Shown piece by piece: positions 25,401 through 38,500 of a stretch of DNA of 64,000 nucleotides (position 1 is its first letter; each line of letters opens with the position of its first letter). Source of the stretch: Lepus europaeus (Eukaryota > Chordata > Mammalia > Lagomorpha > Leporidae); NCBI RefSeq assembly GCF_033115175.1, contig NC_084837.1, forward strand, positions 65,557,266-65,621,265, in the 5' to 3' direction. Below the pieces are notes generated by a model, which saw only the letters and a list, made by a program, of their open reading frames with translations, did not search any database and was not told where the DNA came from. Position numbers and translations under genes: made by a program.

Positions 25401-26549
25401 TACAATGGCCATCTGTATTTCTCTGTATACTTTTCTAAAACCAAGGTTTTAAAACCATTTTTGAAAATCATGATAATAAAAAGCTCCTTGAATTTTAGGA
25501 TAATTAATCTTTTATATATATATATGATATAAATTGCAATAAATGTCTTTGCTTATGCTATTTGCTACTAGATTTTTAAAAAGTTTACATGACTTAAATT
25601 TATCAACTTTCACATTGCTTCTCTGAGTCAGAATTAGGCTTTCCTTACTTACTGATGATAAAAGAATTTACCACCACTATATATGTCCTATTTGGTACTG
25701 CTTAATTTTTGTTATTGAGGTGAAACCCTAATATAAAGTTAACCATTTATATATATAATTCTGTGACATTTAGTATATCTACAATGTTGTGGAACCACCA
25801 CCTCTTTCTAGTTCCACAACATTTTTTTCTCCCCAAAAGAAAATCCCATATCCATTAAAAAGTCACTCTCCATTCATCCTATCTCCAACCTCTGGAAATT
25901 ACCAATCTACCACCTTCTCTAAGGATTTACTGGTTTTGGATATTTCATATAAACAGGATTATGCAATATATGACTTCTTGTGTTTGGTTTCTCTTCAGCA
26001 AAGATGTTTTTAAGGTTCATCCATGTTGTTACATGGATCAGGTACTTTATTCCTTTATAGAGCTCAGTAGCATCCCATTGTTCAGAGATAGATTTTGTTT
26101 GCCCATGCATGGACATTTCAGTCGTTTTTATTGTAACAAGTACTGACATGAGCATCTGTGTATAAGTATTAGTTTCAGTACTTTTTTTTTTTTTTTTGGT
26201 ATATACCAAAAAAATGGTAGAATGGCTGGGTCACATGGTAATTCTATGGTTAACTTTTTGGGAGCTGCTATGCTGCTTTCCACAGTGGTAATACCATTTT
26301 ACAGTTCCTCTAGCAATGTAGAAGACTTCCAGTTTGTCCACATTCTTTTTATTTTTTTTTCATAGCCATTCTGGTGGATGTGAAGTGATATCTCATTGTT
26401 GTTCGGATCTGCATATCCCCAATGACCAGTGAGAGAGAGCATGTTTTCACACACTCATGAAATTTGTATATTTTCTATATCTTCTTTGGAAAAATAACCC
26501 AAGTCCTCTATTTTTATTTGCTTTTAAAATGTTTGTTTTCATCTACTCA

Positions 26550-26582
<33 letters not shown>

Positions 26583-29500
26583 TTGATCTTCCATGCACTG
26601 ATTCACCCCCTAAAAGTCTTTAAAACCCAGGGCAGGGACAAGACACAGCCAGGAACCCAAAACTCCATATTGACCTCCCATGTGGGTGACAGAGGACCAA
26701 GCACTTGGGCAACACCTGCTGCCTCCGAAGAGGCTTTTGCCTATTTTAAACTGGGTTTTTCCTTTATTTTTGTTTTTAATCAAATTTATTTTATATATTT
26801 GAATGGCAGAGTGTCAGAGAAAGGGAGAAACAGAGAGAGGGGAAAGATGTGCCATCTGCTGGCTCACTCCCTGCACTGCCACAATGAACAGGACTGGGCC
26901 AGTTCAAACCAGGGACCTAGAACTCTACCTGGGTCTCCCACATGGGTGGCAGGGACCCCAGGACTTGGGTCATCTTTTGTTGCTTTCCCATTTCCCAGGC
27001 ACATTAGCAGGGAGCTGGATCACAAGTGAAACAGTCAGGACTCAAACCAGTGCCTCAATATGGGTTCCTGGCATTGCAGGCCATGGCTTAACCTGCTGCA
27101 CCTCAGCTTTGGCCCCTAGGTTGTTTCTTTTTGTTGACTTGTCACATTTTGGACTCTGGTCATCTATATGATTTGCAAATATCTTATCCCTTCCTGTAAG
27201 TTGTCTTTTCACTTTTTCCTTTTTAAAAGATTTGCATATTTATTTGTTTGATTATCTGAAATGCAGAGTGACAGAGACAGAAGAAGGAAAATAGATCTTC
27301 CGGTCGCTGGTTCACTCCCCAGTGCCCGCATCAGCCAAGGCTGAATCAGGTTGAAACCAGGAGCCAGTAACTCCATCTGGTCTCCTAAGTGGGTTGCAGA
27401 AACCCAACTACTTGAGATATCTACTGCCTTCCCAGGTAGTTTAGCAGGAAGCCGGATCAGGAGCAGAGTAGTCAGGATTCAAACCCAGCATTCTGATATG
27501 GGATATAAGAGTCTTAACTGGCACAATGCCCATTCTGTCTTTTCACTTTTTGATAACGTTATTTAATTTTTTTTTTTTTAATTTTTGACAGGCAGAGTGG
27601 ACAGTGAGAGAGAGAGAGAAAGGTCTTCCTTTGCTGTTGGTTCACCCTCCAATGGCTGCCGCGGCCGGCACACTGCGCTGATCCGAAGCCAGGAGCCAGG
27701 TGCTTCTCCTGGTCTCCCATGCAGGTGCAGGGCCCAAGAACTCGGGCCACCCTCCACTGCACTCCCAGGCCACAGCAGAGAGCTGGCCTGGGAGAGGGGC
27801 AACCGGGACAGAATCTGGCGCCCCAACTGGGACTAGAACCCGGGGTGCTGGTGCTGCAGGCAGAGGATTAGCCTATTGAGCCACGGTGCTGGCCTCAAAT
27901 AAATCTTTTATTCCCATTATGCACATGCTGGATCAGAAGTGGAGCTGCTGGGACTTGAACCGGTGCTCACATGGGATGCAAGTGCCATAGGCAGTAGCTT
28001 AACCAACTGTGCCACAACAACAGGCCCTATTTCTGGATTCTTTTTTATTTTTCAAAGATTTATTTATTTGAAAGGCAGAGTTACAGAGAGGCAGAGGCGG
28101 GAAAGGGGGGGGGAGAGAGAGGGAGGGAGAGAGGGAGGGAGGGAGGGGTTTTCCATCCACTGGTTCACGCCCCAGATGGCCACTTCTGGAGCTGTGCCGA
28201 TCTGAAACCAGGAGACAGGAGCTTCTTGTGGCTCTCTCACATGGGTGCAGGGGCCCAAGGACTTGGGCCATCTTCTACTGGTTTCTCAGGCCATAGTAGA
28301 GAGTTGGATTGGAAGTGGAGCAGCCGGTACTCGAACAGGTGCCCATATAGGATGCTGACACTGCAGGCAGCGGCTTTATTTGCTAAGCCACAGCACTGGC
28401 CCCTTTCTGGATCCTTGATTTAATACTGTTATCTATATGTTTATCCTCTGGCAGCCCTACCCTACTTTGAATACTACAGCTTTGTAGTACATTTTCAAAT
28501 TGGGAAGTGTGAACTTTTTAAAATATGGGAATGTATTCATTTCTCCTTCATTTTTGGACAGTTTAGCAACCATAAAATTTTTATTTGACAGTTTGTTAAT
28601 GACAGCATTATAAATGTGTCATCCTGCTGCCTCTGGTCTCCATGATTTCTGACGAGAAACTTGCTGTTATCTTGTAAGTGACAAGTTGCTTCTCTCTTGC
28701 AGATTTCAGGATTTTCTCTTTGTCTTTTGACAATTTGTGGATCTCTTCACATTTATCTTTATTAGAGCTGGCTGAGCTATTTGGACATCTAGATTCACAT
28801 CTTTTATCCTATTTAGGATGTTTTTAGTCATTATTTCTTCAAATATATTTTTTGCCTTCTTCTCTTCTTGTTCTGGAATTTCATTAAACACATTGTTATG
28901 CTTGAAGGTGTCCCACAAGTGTCTTTGGCTCTGTTCATCTTTTAATTTTTTTAAAAGATTTACTTATTTGAAACACAGAGTTAGAGAGAGAGATCTTTCA
29001 TCTGCTGGTTCATTCCCCAAATGGCTGCGGCAGGGCCAAGCTGAAGTCGGAGGACTGAACTCCATCTGGGTCTCCCATGCAGGTGGCAGGGGTCCAAGCA
29101 CTTGGGTCATCTTTCTCTGCTTATCCAGACGTTAGCAGGGAACCAGACTGGAAGGGGAGCAGCCTGAGCTTGAAGTGGCACCCATGTGGGATGCAGTGTC
29201 AGAGGCAGTGGTTTAATGTGTTCAGCCACAATGCAAGCCTTATGTTCATTTTTTTCTCATTCTTTATTCTTTCTGCTCTTTAGCCTAGATATTTTCAATT
29301 GACTTATCTTCAAGTTTGCTGATCCTTCTGTCTATGAAAACCCTGAGTGAATTTTTCATTTTAGTTACTTTACTCCCAATTATTCTCCTGATGTCCTTTA
29401 GTTTTTTGTCCATCATTTCTTCTAGTTCGTTGAGCATATTTAAGATAGTTGATTTGAATTCCTTGCTTAGGGATGGATGTTTAGCACAGTGGTGAAGTTG

Positions 29501-32500
29501 CTGCTTGAAATACCCACATCCTATATTGGAGTGTCTGGGTTCGAGTCCCCACTTCACTCCCCATTCTAAGTTCCTGCTGATGTACACCCCAGGAGGCAGC
29601 AAGTCATAGTTCAAATAGTTGGGTCCCAGCCATCCATGTGGGAGATCCAAACTGAGTCCCTGTCTCCTGGTTTTGGCGTGGTCCAGCCCTGCCTACTGCA
29701 AGATTTTGAGAAGTGAACCAGAAGATGAGAGATTCCTTGCTGTATCTCTGACTTTCAAAGAAAGAAAATAATTAATTTAAAAGTAAAATGTTTGTAGAGG
29801 CCGGCACTGTGTCACAGCAGGTAAACACCCTGAAGCCCCAGCATCCCATATGGGCGCCAGTTTGAGACTCAGCTGCTCCACTTTAAATCCAGCTCTCTGC
29901 TATAGTTGGGAAAGCAGTAGAAGATGGCCCAAATCCTTGGGCCCCTGCACCAACGTGGGAGACCCGGAAGCAGCTCTTGGCTCCTGGCTCCAGATAGGCA
30001 CAGCTTCAGCCGTTGCGGCCAATTGGGGAGTGAATCATTGGATGGAAAACCTCTCCCCTCTCCCTCTCTATGTAATTCTGACTTTCAAATAAATAAATAA
30101 ATCTTTTAAAAATAAAATGTTTAGTAAATTTAATGTCTATGCTTCCTCAGGAACAATTTCTGTTCATTTCTACTGTGACTAGGTCATTTTTCTTCAGTTT
30201 TTTGGGTTTTTTTCTATGCTTTATACATTTTTTACTGAAAATGGACATTTTAAATTATTTTGCTGTATTAACTTTGAAAGCCAAATTATTCTCTAGGTTT
30301 CATTATTATTATTTGTTATGGGCTCTGCCTAGCTGCTTGTTTATGACTTTTATAAGCTGTTTTTGTAAAGTCTGTATTCTTTGCCTTGTGTGGTTTCTGA
30401 AGTCTCTGTTCCTTTAGCTTGCATTCAGCTAGTATTTTGACAGATTTTCATGAATGCCAGCAACCAAAAAAGGAAAAGCAAAGCCTAAGTGGAGGTGAAG
30501 GAAAGCTGTCTAGTGTATGTGGACCGGTTCTATGCCAAGGAACTTCTTTCACACTTAACCAGATCACTTACAACTCTCCCTTAACCCTCGCTTCCTGCTC
30601 AAGCTGAATCTAGAGTTCAGCCAGAAGTCTTTTCTGTACACGCGTTCTGTGCAGGCATGTATATGGGTTTCTAAGTTTCCAAGTCTATGTGGGTGTTTCT
30701 GAATTCCTTAATTTTCCAAAGAAATTCTCCCCTCAGGTTTTCTTCCCAGAGTTTAAGTATGGCTGTCATTTGCTTCAGTTACACTTATTTTCCTCAGGGC
30801 ACAGCAGGAATTGAGCTTTTGAGGAAGGACTTCTGCATACCCACTTTTCTGCCCTGAATAAGTTCCAAGTTAGGCAAAACAAAGATAAGCACCTATGTAA
30901 GTCCTTTATGTAGCCCACAGATAGGTTAGAACAAACACATTTTAGAACAAGGTCTGCTTTGCTCCTTCTGAAACCAGAGACCAAGATCCCATACTAAGAA
31001 CATGGTTCACATCTTCAAGACCACCATCAATGGGGTTAGCACTGTGGTGCAGCAAAGTAAGTAACTGCCTGGGGAGCCAGCATCCTGCATCAGAGTGCAC
31101 ATTTGAGTCCCAGCTACCCCACTTCCAATTCAGCTTCCCACAGTATGCTTGGGAAAGCAGCAGAGGATGGCCCAAGTGTTCAGGCCCCTGCCACCCCTGG
31201 GGAAGACCCAGAAGGAGTTCCTCGCTCCTGGTTTCAACCTGGCCCAGAACTGGCTGTTGTAGCTATTTGGAGAATGAACCATTATATGGAAGATACTTCT
31301 CTCTCATGCACTGTCTTTCAAATGAATAGATAAATCTTTAAAAAAAAAAAAAGTCCACTACCAAGCTGGGGTAGAGGAGGGGAAAGGACAACTAAAAATG
31401 CTATAAAAGTTCCCCATCATTTCCAGGTTACTTCTCTTGACAAAGTTGATCCTGACAGTTTTTGTTGGTGTTCTGGTGTTTATGTGGAGCAACAAGCCTT
31501 TGGAGTGACCTACCCACATGGCTTGATTTTTTTACTTTAAAGAATTCTTTTATTTATTTAAAGGAGTTACAGAGAGAGGTAGAGCCAGAGAGAGAGAGGG
31601 GTCTTCTATTCCGTGGATCCACACCCCAAATGATCTCAACAGCCAGAGCTGAGCTGATCTGAAGCCAGGAGCCAGGAGCTTCTTCTAGGTCTCCCATGCG
31701 GGTGCAGGGGCCCAAGGACCTGGGCCATATTCTATTGCTTTCCCAGGCCATAGCAGGGTGCTGGATTGGAAGAGGAGCAGCCGGGTCTCGGACTGGCGCC
31801 TTTATGGGGTGCTGGTGCTGCGGGCTGGGGCTTTAACCTGCTGCGCCACAGCACCAGCCCCACATGGCTTGATTTTTATATTTAGAACTCTGATCCACAT
31901 GGAGTGTTTACTGATATATAGTGACAGGAATTGATTCAATTTCAATTCCATGAAATGACTATTTAGGTTTACTTTTGTAAACTTAGAAAAAATTATTTGA
32001 AGGGCTGGGCATTTGATACAGCAGTTATGACACCAGTAGAGACGCCTGCATGCCCTACCAGTTATACCTGATTTGAGTTCTGGCTCTACTTCCAATTCGA
32101 GCTTCTCGTTAATGTGCATGTTGGTGAGTAATAGATGATGGCTCAAGCAGTTGGGTCCCTGACACCCACATGGGAGACCCAGATTGAGTTCCAGGCTCCT
32201 GGCTTTGGCCTGGCCCATCCCTGGTTTAGAGTATTTGGGGAGTAAGACAGTGAACAAAAAGAGATAGCTTGCTCACTCTCTCGCTCTCTCTTATATACAC
32301 ACACACACACAATTTCCCTACTTTTCAAATAAAATGAAAATTTAAAAATTTAAAAATTTATTTGGGAGAGAGAGAGATAGTGAGCATACTCCCATCTGCT
32401 GGTTCACTCTCCAAATGCCTGTTCATGGCCAGAGATGGAGCTAGGAAAGAGGTGGAACATATTCCATGTTGTTCACATGAGAGGCAGGAGCCCAATTACT

Positions 32501-35500
32501 TGGGGGATATGACAACTGCCTCCCAGGGTCTGCATTGGCAGGAAGTTGGAATCAGGAGCTGAATTCACAATTGAACTCGGTTGCTCCAATGTGGAATGTG
32601 GACAACTCAGCTTCTAAACTAAATGCCTGCTCCTAACCACCTTTTAAATGTATTATTTTTGCATGTTTTAGGAAGCATGGGAGTGGGGGCAGAGTAGGAA
32701 TACAAAATAAGAATATTTTCCATACCTGCAGATACCTGTGCCTGGGCATCAGTGTGGCGCTGGCAGACTCTACTCAAAAATTCACTCACTTGACGCAGGG
32801 AAAGGGCATTATGCAGTGTTTCCAGGGGGTAGATGGTAGGTACCATGGAGCATCCTTCAAATCCTGTTAGAAAATAGATAAAGTCAATGTTATTCTTGCC
32901 AGATATACCCTGTATGGCTGAGAAGTATGGAGAGTCCCTGAGAGCCATCAGGAGAGTGTCTGGCTTTTGAAGCAGGGGATATCCAAGATTCTCAGAAGAG
33001 GGAACTCTGTATAGCCACTAGGAGAATTTGTTTATCTCATCTTTTGATTTCCTACAAAGTCTATCAGTTAAGGCCTCCAGGTGAATCAAATCACCTCTTG
33101 TCCTGTGGAGAGCCTGCAATGTCCCCTGGGAAAAATCAACAGAATCCCAACAGGGTAAGCACCAACATTGCTCTTGCACTTTTTGGGGGAATAAAACGAG
33201 GATCCAGAGGTAAGGGGTGAAATAGGAAACCTAACATGAGGTAGGGAGGTCATGGAGCTGGGAAGAAATGGCAAATTTGAATGTCATGAAAAAGAGAACC
33301 AAATTAAGGAGGAGGGCATGGAATCTGAGGAGTTCATGCAAATTTAGGATGTGGGTAGAAAGGCTAGAATACTTGGATGCAAACTGGAAGGCATGCAATA
33401 CATAGGAAGCTCAGCCCAGGAAAACCACATGCATGAACAGGCAGGGGGGATGGAAGTTCTTTCTTGGTCATTTCCATCACATCAAAGCTTTTCCCTTCTT
33501 ATCTATCAGAAGGCCCCAGGCTTGAAGGATAGCTTCACTACATAAGAAACTGAGGCAAACTTCATTTGTCAGAATAAATACTGACTCTCTGCTCTAAAGT
33601 CAACTATTCCAGTGCAGGTTTACCAGTGTGGATGAGGTCAAGGGTAAAACTAAATGTGTCACCCTATCCCCAGGAACTATTGCTGGAAGAAATATCCACA
33701 CTGGAGGATCAAGAAGCATTTATCCCAACCACTTGTTCAGTTCCCAGTCTTTGTATGTGTCCTCTGCATCCCCTTAAAGGGTCAGAAGTATGCAGGACAG
33801 TAATATCTATGCAAGATTTAGCCTCCTGTTCACCAGTGACTAAAATCATAAGACAAGAGGATTATATTTAACCATCTTCTAATCTCTGGCCCTTGTTTGT
33901 CTCAAGGATTCAACTGAGGCCTCTGTGCCTCAATTTCCCCCCTGTAATTGTGTAGCAGGAGGGCAGGACAGGTACAGTCTCTAGCTACTCAGAATGTATA
34001 GAAAAATGTCTGGATTTGAAAATGGTGGTAGTGGAGGGTTAGAAAGATAAGAACAGATTCCAGGGTAAGAGATTATTCCTACACTGAACAGAATTGGGGA
34101 ATGGGGGACTTTAAGGGGCTGTGACAAAGTAGAATCAGAAGGGGATGAGCAGCCAAGGCTACATCTACCAGGCAGTCTGGCCCCAAACCCATACAAGCAA
34201 CTAAACACGAGTCACATAACCTTAGGGCAAACAGGAGAGAGGAAAAGGTTGGCTCTCTTGCCAGAAGTGCAATAAGCAAAGCAGTCAGTCCCAGCCAAGG
34301 TAGTGGCAGCAGCCAGCTTGGTGGCAGGGGTACCGTAGAGGCACTCGGGGTCATCCTGGCCTGAGCGCAGCCAGTTCCGGAAGAGGCGCAGGTGGTAGGA
34401 GCACTGGTGCAGATGATGCGCCAGCGTGGCATCCAAGGAGACTGGCCGGCCCCCTGGGCAATCAGAGGAAAAACTGCGCAGCAACCGGACCACAGGGTGC
34501 TGGTCATCCAGCAGCTCTGGAGGGGACGGGGGATCACGGCAGGAAGCACAGAGATAAAGAAAAAGAAGAAGGAGAGACAATGAGGGGGGCACTGACTGGC
34601 ACAGTGTTCCTGGCCGGCAGGGGCCACTGAGATCCAAGGTAAGCTAAAAGAGAAGCAGGGAGAGCCACTGGGCATCTCTTACAGGGAAGAAGAGGGTCGG
34701 CATCACACGGTGAGTCTAAAACAAGTGCCCAGTGAGACCTCGTCATACAGCAAGGCCCTCCGCTTCCTCTTCGAGCATAATTCAGTCAGTGCTTGCAGAG
34801 GGCAGTCACATCATTCTGGACAGGGGTAAGTGGCAGTTCTGTGGCTGGGAGCTTTGATTAGGGCTCCAAGGTCCGTCGTTATTCCTGAACAAACCCCTGT
34901 TAGGGCTTCCTTCCCAGACGAATGGATTTATGAGGTTAGGATAGAGATGAAGAGTTTCAAAGAGGGGTGTCATGAATAGAAGTGGGTACCAAGATAATCT
35001 AAAGCTAAAAGGGTTCCTGAAGGCTCAGGCCAGGCACTCTAGGTGAGCCTCTAAGACACCCACAGACAGGGCTGATTCCACAAGCTGGCACAGGAGACTG
35101 GCAGCAAAGCAGCTGCAGGACTCCCTTAAAACAGTGTATGTGAAAAATGCAATCAATATGTGAAAATGCCCATGCTGACTCATCACCCTTTACCTTGCTC
35201 TTGTTCAAACAGACAGGTTCTTTTAAAAGTATGCCTAAATATAAGGACATGGGGGACACTGTATCCATGACAGAAGTCAAAAGTTAGGTAATTTTATATT
35301 TTCTTGCCACTTCAGCTAGGGAGTGGGAAAGCTTTGATTCTGAAACCCTCACCTGGTTTTAGCTGTTGGGCAAACTTCATGGGTATATGGATTCAGCTGC
35401 ACAAGGCTGATGGAGTGAATGGCATGTGGTGAAAAGTGTAAGAGGAACAGTATGGAGGCCAGCACTGTGGCCTAGCAGGTAAAGCCGCCGCCGCTGCCTT

Positions 35501-38500
35501 AAGTGCCAGCATCCCATACAGGTGCCAGTTCAACCAGCTGCTCCAATTCCGATCCAGCTCTCTGCTATGGCCTGGAAAAGCAGTAGAGGGTGGCCCAAGT
35601 CCTTGGGCCCTGGCACCTGCATGGGAAACCCAGAAGAAGCTCCTGGCTTCTGGCTTCAGATCAATGCAGCTCCAGATGTCGCAGCCAATTAGGGAGTGAA
35701 CCAGTGGATGGAAGACTTCTCTTTCTCTCTTTGCCTCTCCTCCTCTCTCTGTGTACTCTGACTTCCAAATAAATAAATAAATCTTTAAAAAAAAAAAAAA
35801 AAAACAGCCACAAAAAAAAGGAGGGGTTGGCACTGTGGCGTAGCGGGTAAAGCTGCTGCCTGCAGTGCCGGCATCCCATATGGGTGCCAGTTTGTGTCCA
35901 GCTGCTCCACTTCCGATCCAGTCTCTGCTATGGCCTGGGAAAACAGTAGAAGATGTCCCAAGTCTTTGGGCCCTTGCACCTGCATGGGAAACCCTGAAGA
36001 AGCTCCTGGCTTCAGATGCGCACAGCTCTGGCCATTGTGGGGAATTAGGGAATGAACCAGACCTCTCTCTCTCTCTCTCTGCCTCTCCTCCTCTCTCTTT
36101 GTAACTCTTTCAAATAAATAAATAAATCTTAAAAAAAAAAAAAAAAAAAAAGGAAACAGTAGGGAAAGATCTTGGGAAAAGGCAAGGTGTCTTGAGATCT
36201 GACAAGAGGACAGGTAAGAACTTGAGCATAGGATCTTAGTATAGAGAATGCAGGGTAAAGGCAGCTGAGGGTGATCCATGAGACTACAATTTCCAGAGAT
36301 CTTAACTGAATGTCAGCACAGGTTTCAGCTCTACCCAGGCTAGGCTGGTGAGCACCAACTTTACCAGATCACACAGTTGTATGTTCCTAGAAGATAATGG
36401 ACTTGACAAATTACACAGGCACAGTCTGACATTCTGGATGACGATGAGCCACGGTCTCTTTCCCCTTTATTAATTTACTTTGGTGAGTCTGGTGTACATT
36501 TTAGTAACAGGCCATACTTGTGTGATGTAGTTACAGTGTATGACAGAGGATTATCAGGAGCAAAGACAGGGGTAGACTAAGAGCTGCTCTTCTATCAAAG
36601 AATGTAGACAACATTGCCTTGCTTCCTCCCCAAAGCCAGGCCCCATTTCTTCCTGCTGTTTCAAAGCCAGGCAATCATAAAGAGATGACGACGGGACAGC
36701 AGGTTGGCATACTGTGCTGTGACTTATCTGTTACAAGCAATTACAGATAGAATATCCACTCTGTAATTGCTAAGTCAGTCAGGTAAGAACTTGGCCATGA
36801 GATAGAGCCCTTACATAGTCCTGAGAGCCAAATTCAGTCAAGACAATCTTCCACAAGAGATAACAGTAGCTCCAAATTTCTCCTGTTGCTAGCACATAGA
36901 TTCCAGATTCTGGCTTCTCAAGCACACTAGCCTTCAAGCTCAAGCACAAGAAAAACAAAGGAGGCCAGAAGACCCCAGAGGAAGTGTGCAAGGTATTGGA
37001 GCAGATCTTGAATTTGTTTTCCTGCACTATACCTGAGTTGTCCAGGTCTTTCATCCTCAACTCCTTTTGGTAGAATTAGTTCTTCTGTTCTTCAACTGGT
37101 GAGGCTGCTAACCAAAGCTTCAAGGAACTGGAGGTACACAGGTTTGAGGATATTTTATGAACCTGGGTCTTTTCTTAAGGCACCTAAGAAACTAGGAGAT
37201 ATGTGACTTAGCTCATATTTCAGAGGCTCAAGCTCCTCATACTACACTTTGGATCCTAAGTCCAGGTCCAAGGCTTGTGGTTGGTGCATTGGGTTCCTGG
37301 GGCTGACTGTGGCCCATGAAGGCCAGAAAAGCTTGAAACAAAATGAGTAGGTAAGGCCATAGCTCTCTGAATGGAGACTCCTAACTGAGGCGCAAGTTAG
37401 AGCCTGGAGGCCAAGATGAGCTAAGCATACATCGCTAGATAACCTAGCAAGAGATCTCAGCAGTGTCTCGTGGAGATGTGTTACCTGATTGGGCCAATCT
37501 AGCAGCTACCACTGACTAGGTAGCAGGGGCTCAGCAGGGGAGGTCTTCTGGCCAGGAAGACAGGCTAATTTTACCTCTCTAGGAGAGTTCAGATCTTAAG
37601 ACAGAAGAAAACCATATCTAGCGAAATTGGATTTGCTCTAATACAAAACACAAGAATACAAAGGATAAAACTTCAGTAGAGTGAGGCCTGGGTTCTGCCA
37701 TACCCTACGAGGAGACCACAGCCCTTCAGATTTTGGTTTACACAGATCTCCAAACATTCCTTCGTATCTTCATGTGGGCAGACTCAGTTCTTCAATACTC
37801 TGCAAATATTATTCATTCTAAGATCCTCCCAGAATACCCAGCAGATATCTCAACTCTACCAGCTTCTCCAAGAGAGCTTTGCCATAGTCGGGCTGGGGTC
37901 ATGTAGAAACTACATTTAAAAACCTGTCTTTTTCCTTTACTGACTATTTGTTACTCCTTTCTTTTTCTTTTATCCCAAAGCAATCTGGGCTCTCATTTTC
38001 TAGGCCCAGGCACTAGGTTAGTAGTAACAAAAAGCAGATGTCAGGAGCACAAGAGTCACACAAAGTACACACAATGGCAGGAGATAGGAATACAGAGATG
38101 GGAAACTGTATACTCAAGACCAACGTCCTTATAATTAGGCTTGGGAGCTGGGAACTGCTGCATTGCTCCAAAAGAGGAATAAACCAGTCATCCACCTCAT
38201 CAAAAGAGCTGGAGAAAAACCAGGAAGACCAAAATTATATAAGCTTGAGGAGTGGGGTAGAGAAGAGGCTGGACCAATCTGGAAAATACTGTTCTCTTCC
38301 TAAAAAGGGGGAACCATTACCATGTCTGTACAAAGCCTGGCAGTCACGTGATAGGAAAGGGAGAGGTGTAATCAATGCTTTGGTGGTGATGCTGACAAAA
38401 GTGACATAATGGTGATGACAGTGATTATGGAAGTAAGACCCCAAGCTGCCACAGGGATAGGCCAGCCAGGCTGCAGTCAAGGCTAAGGTTGTCACAAGGG

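Larger units (their letters stand above)
25730..28570 (-). mobile_element. ancient L1 3' half, interrupted by CSINEs
   Basis: Recognisable reverse L1M sequence: AAGGTTCATCCATGTTGTTA, GGTCACATGGTAATTCTATG, GATTTGCAAATATCTTATCC, GTTGTCTTTTCACTTTTTGA, AGCTTTGTAGTACATTTTC. The segments continue in order across five intervening CSINEs. No coding capacity. Confidence 0.75.
28570..30300 (-). mobile_element. ancient L1/HAL1-type ORF1 region
   Basis: Reverse ancient LINE sequence I recognise from mammalian genomes (TTATTTCTTCAAATATATTT, ATGCTTGAAGGTGTCCCACA, TCTTCAAGTTTGCTGATCC, GAGCATATTTAAGATAGTTG, TTCCTCAGGAACAATTTCTG). It is split by CSINEs at 28945, 29470 and 29797. No intact frame. Confidence 0.65.

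Noticed and set aside
28080-28150. G/A-rich tract considered as a regulatory or G-quadruplex element
   Set aside because: It is the expanded tail region of a reverse CSINE. No independent function is indicated.
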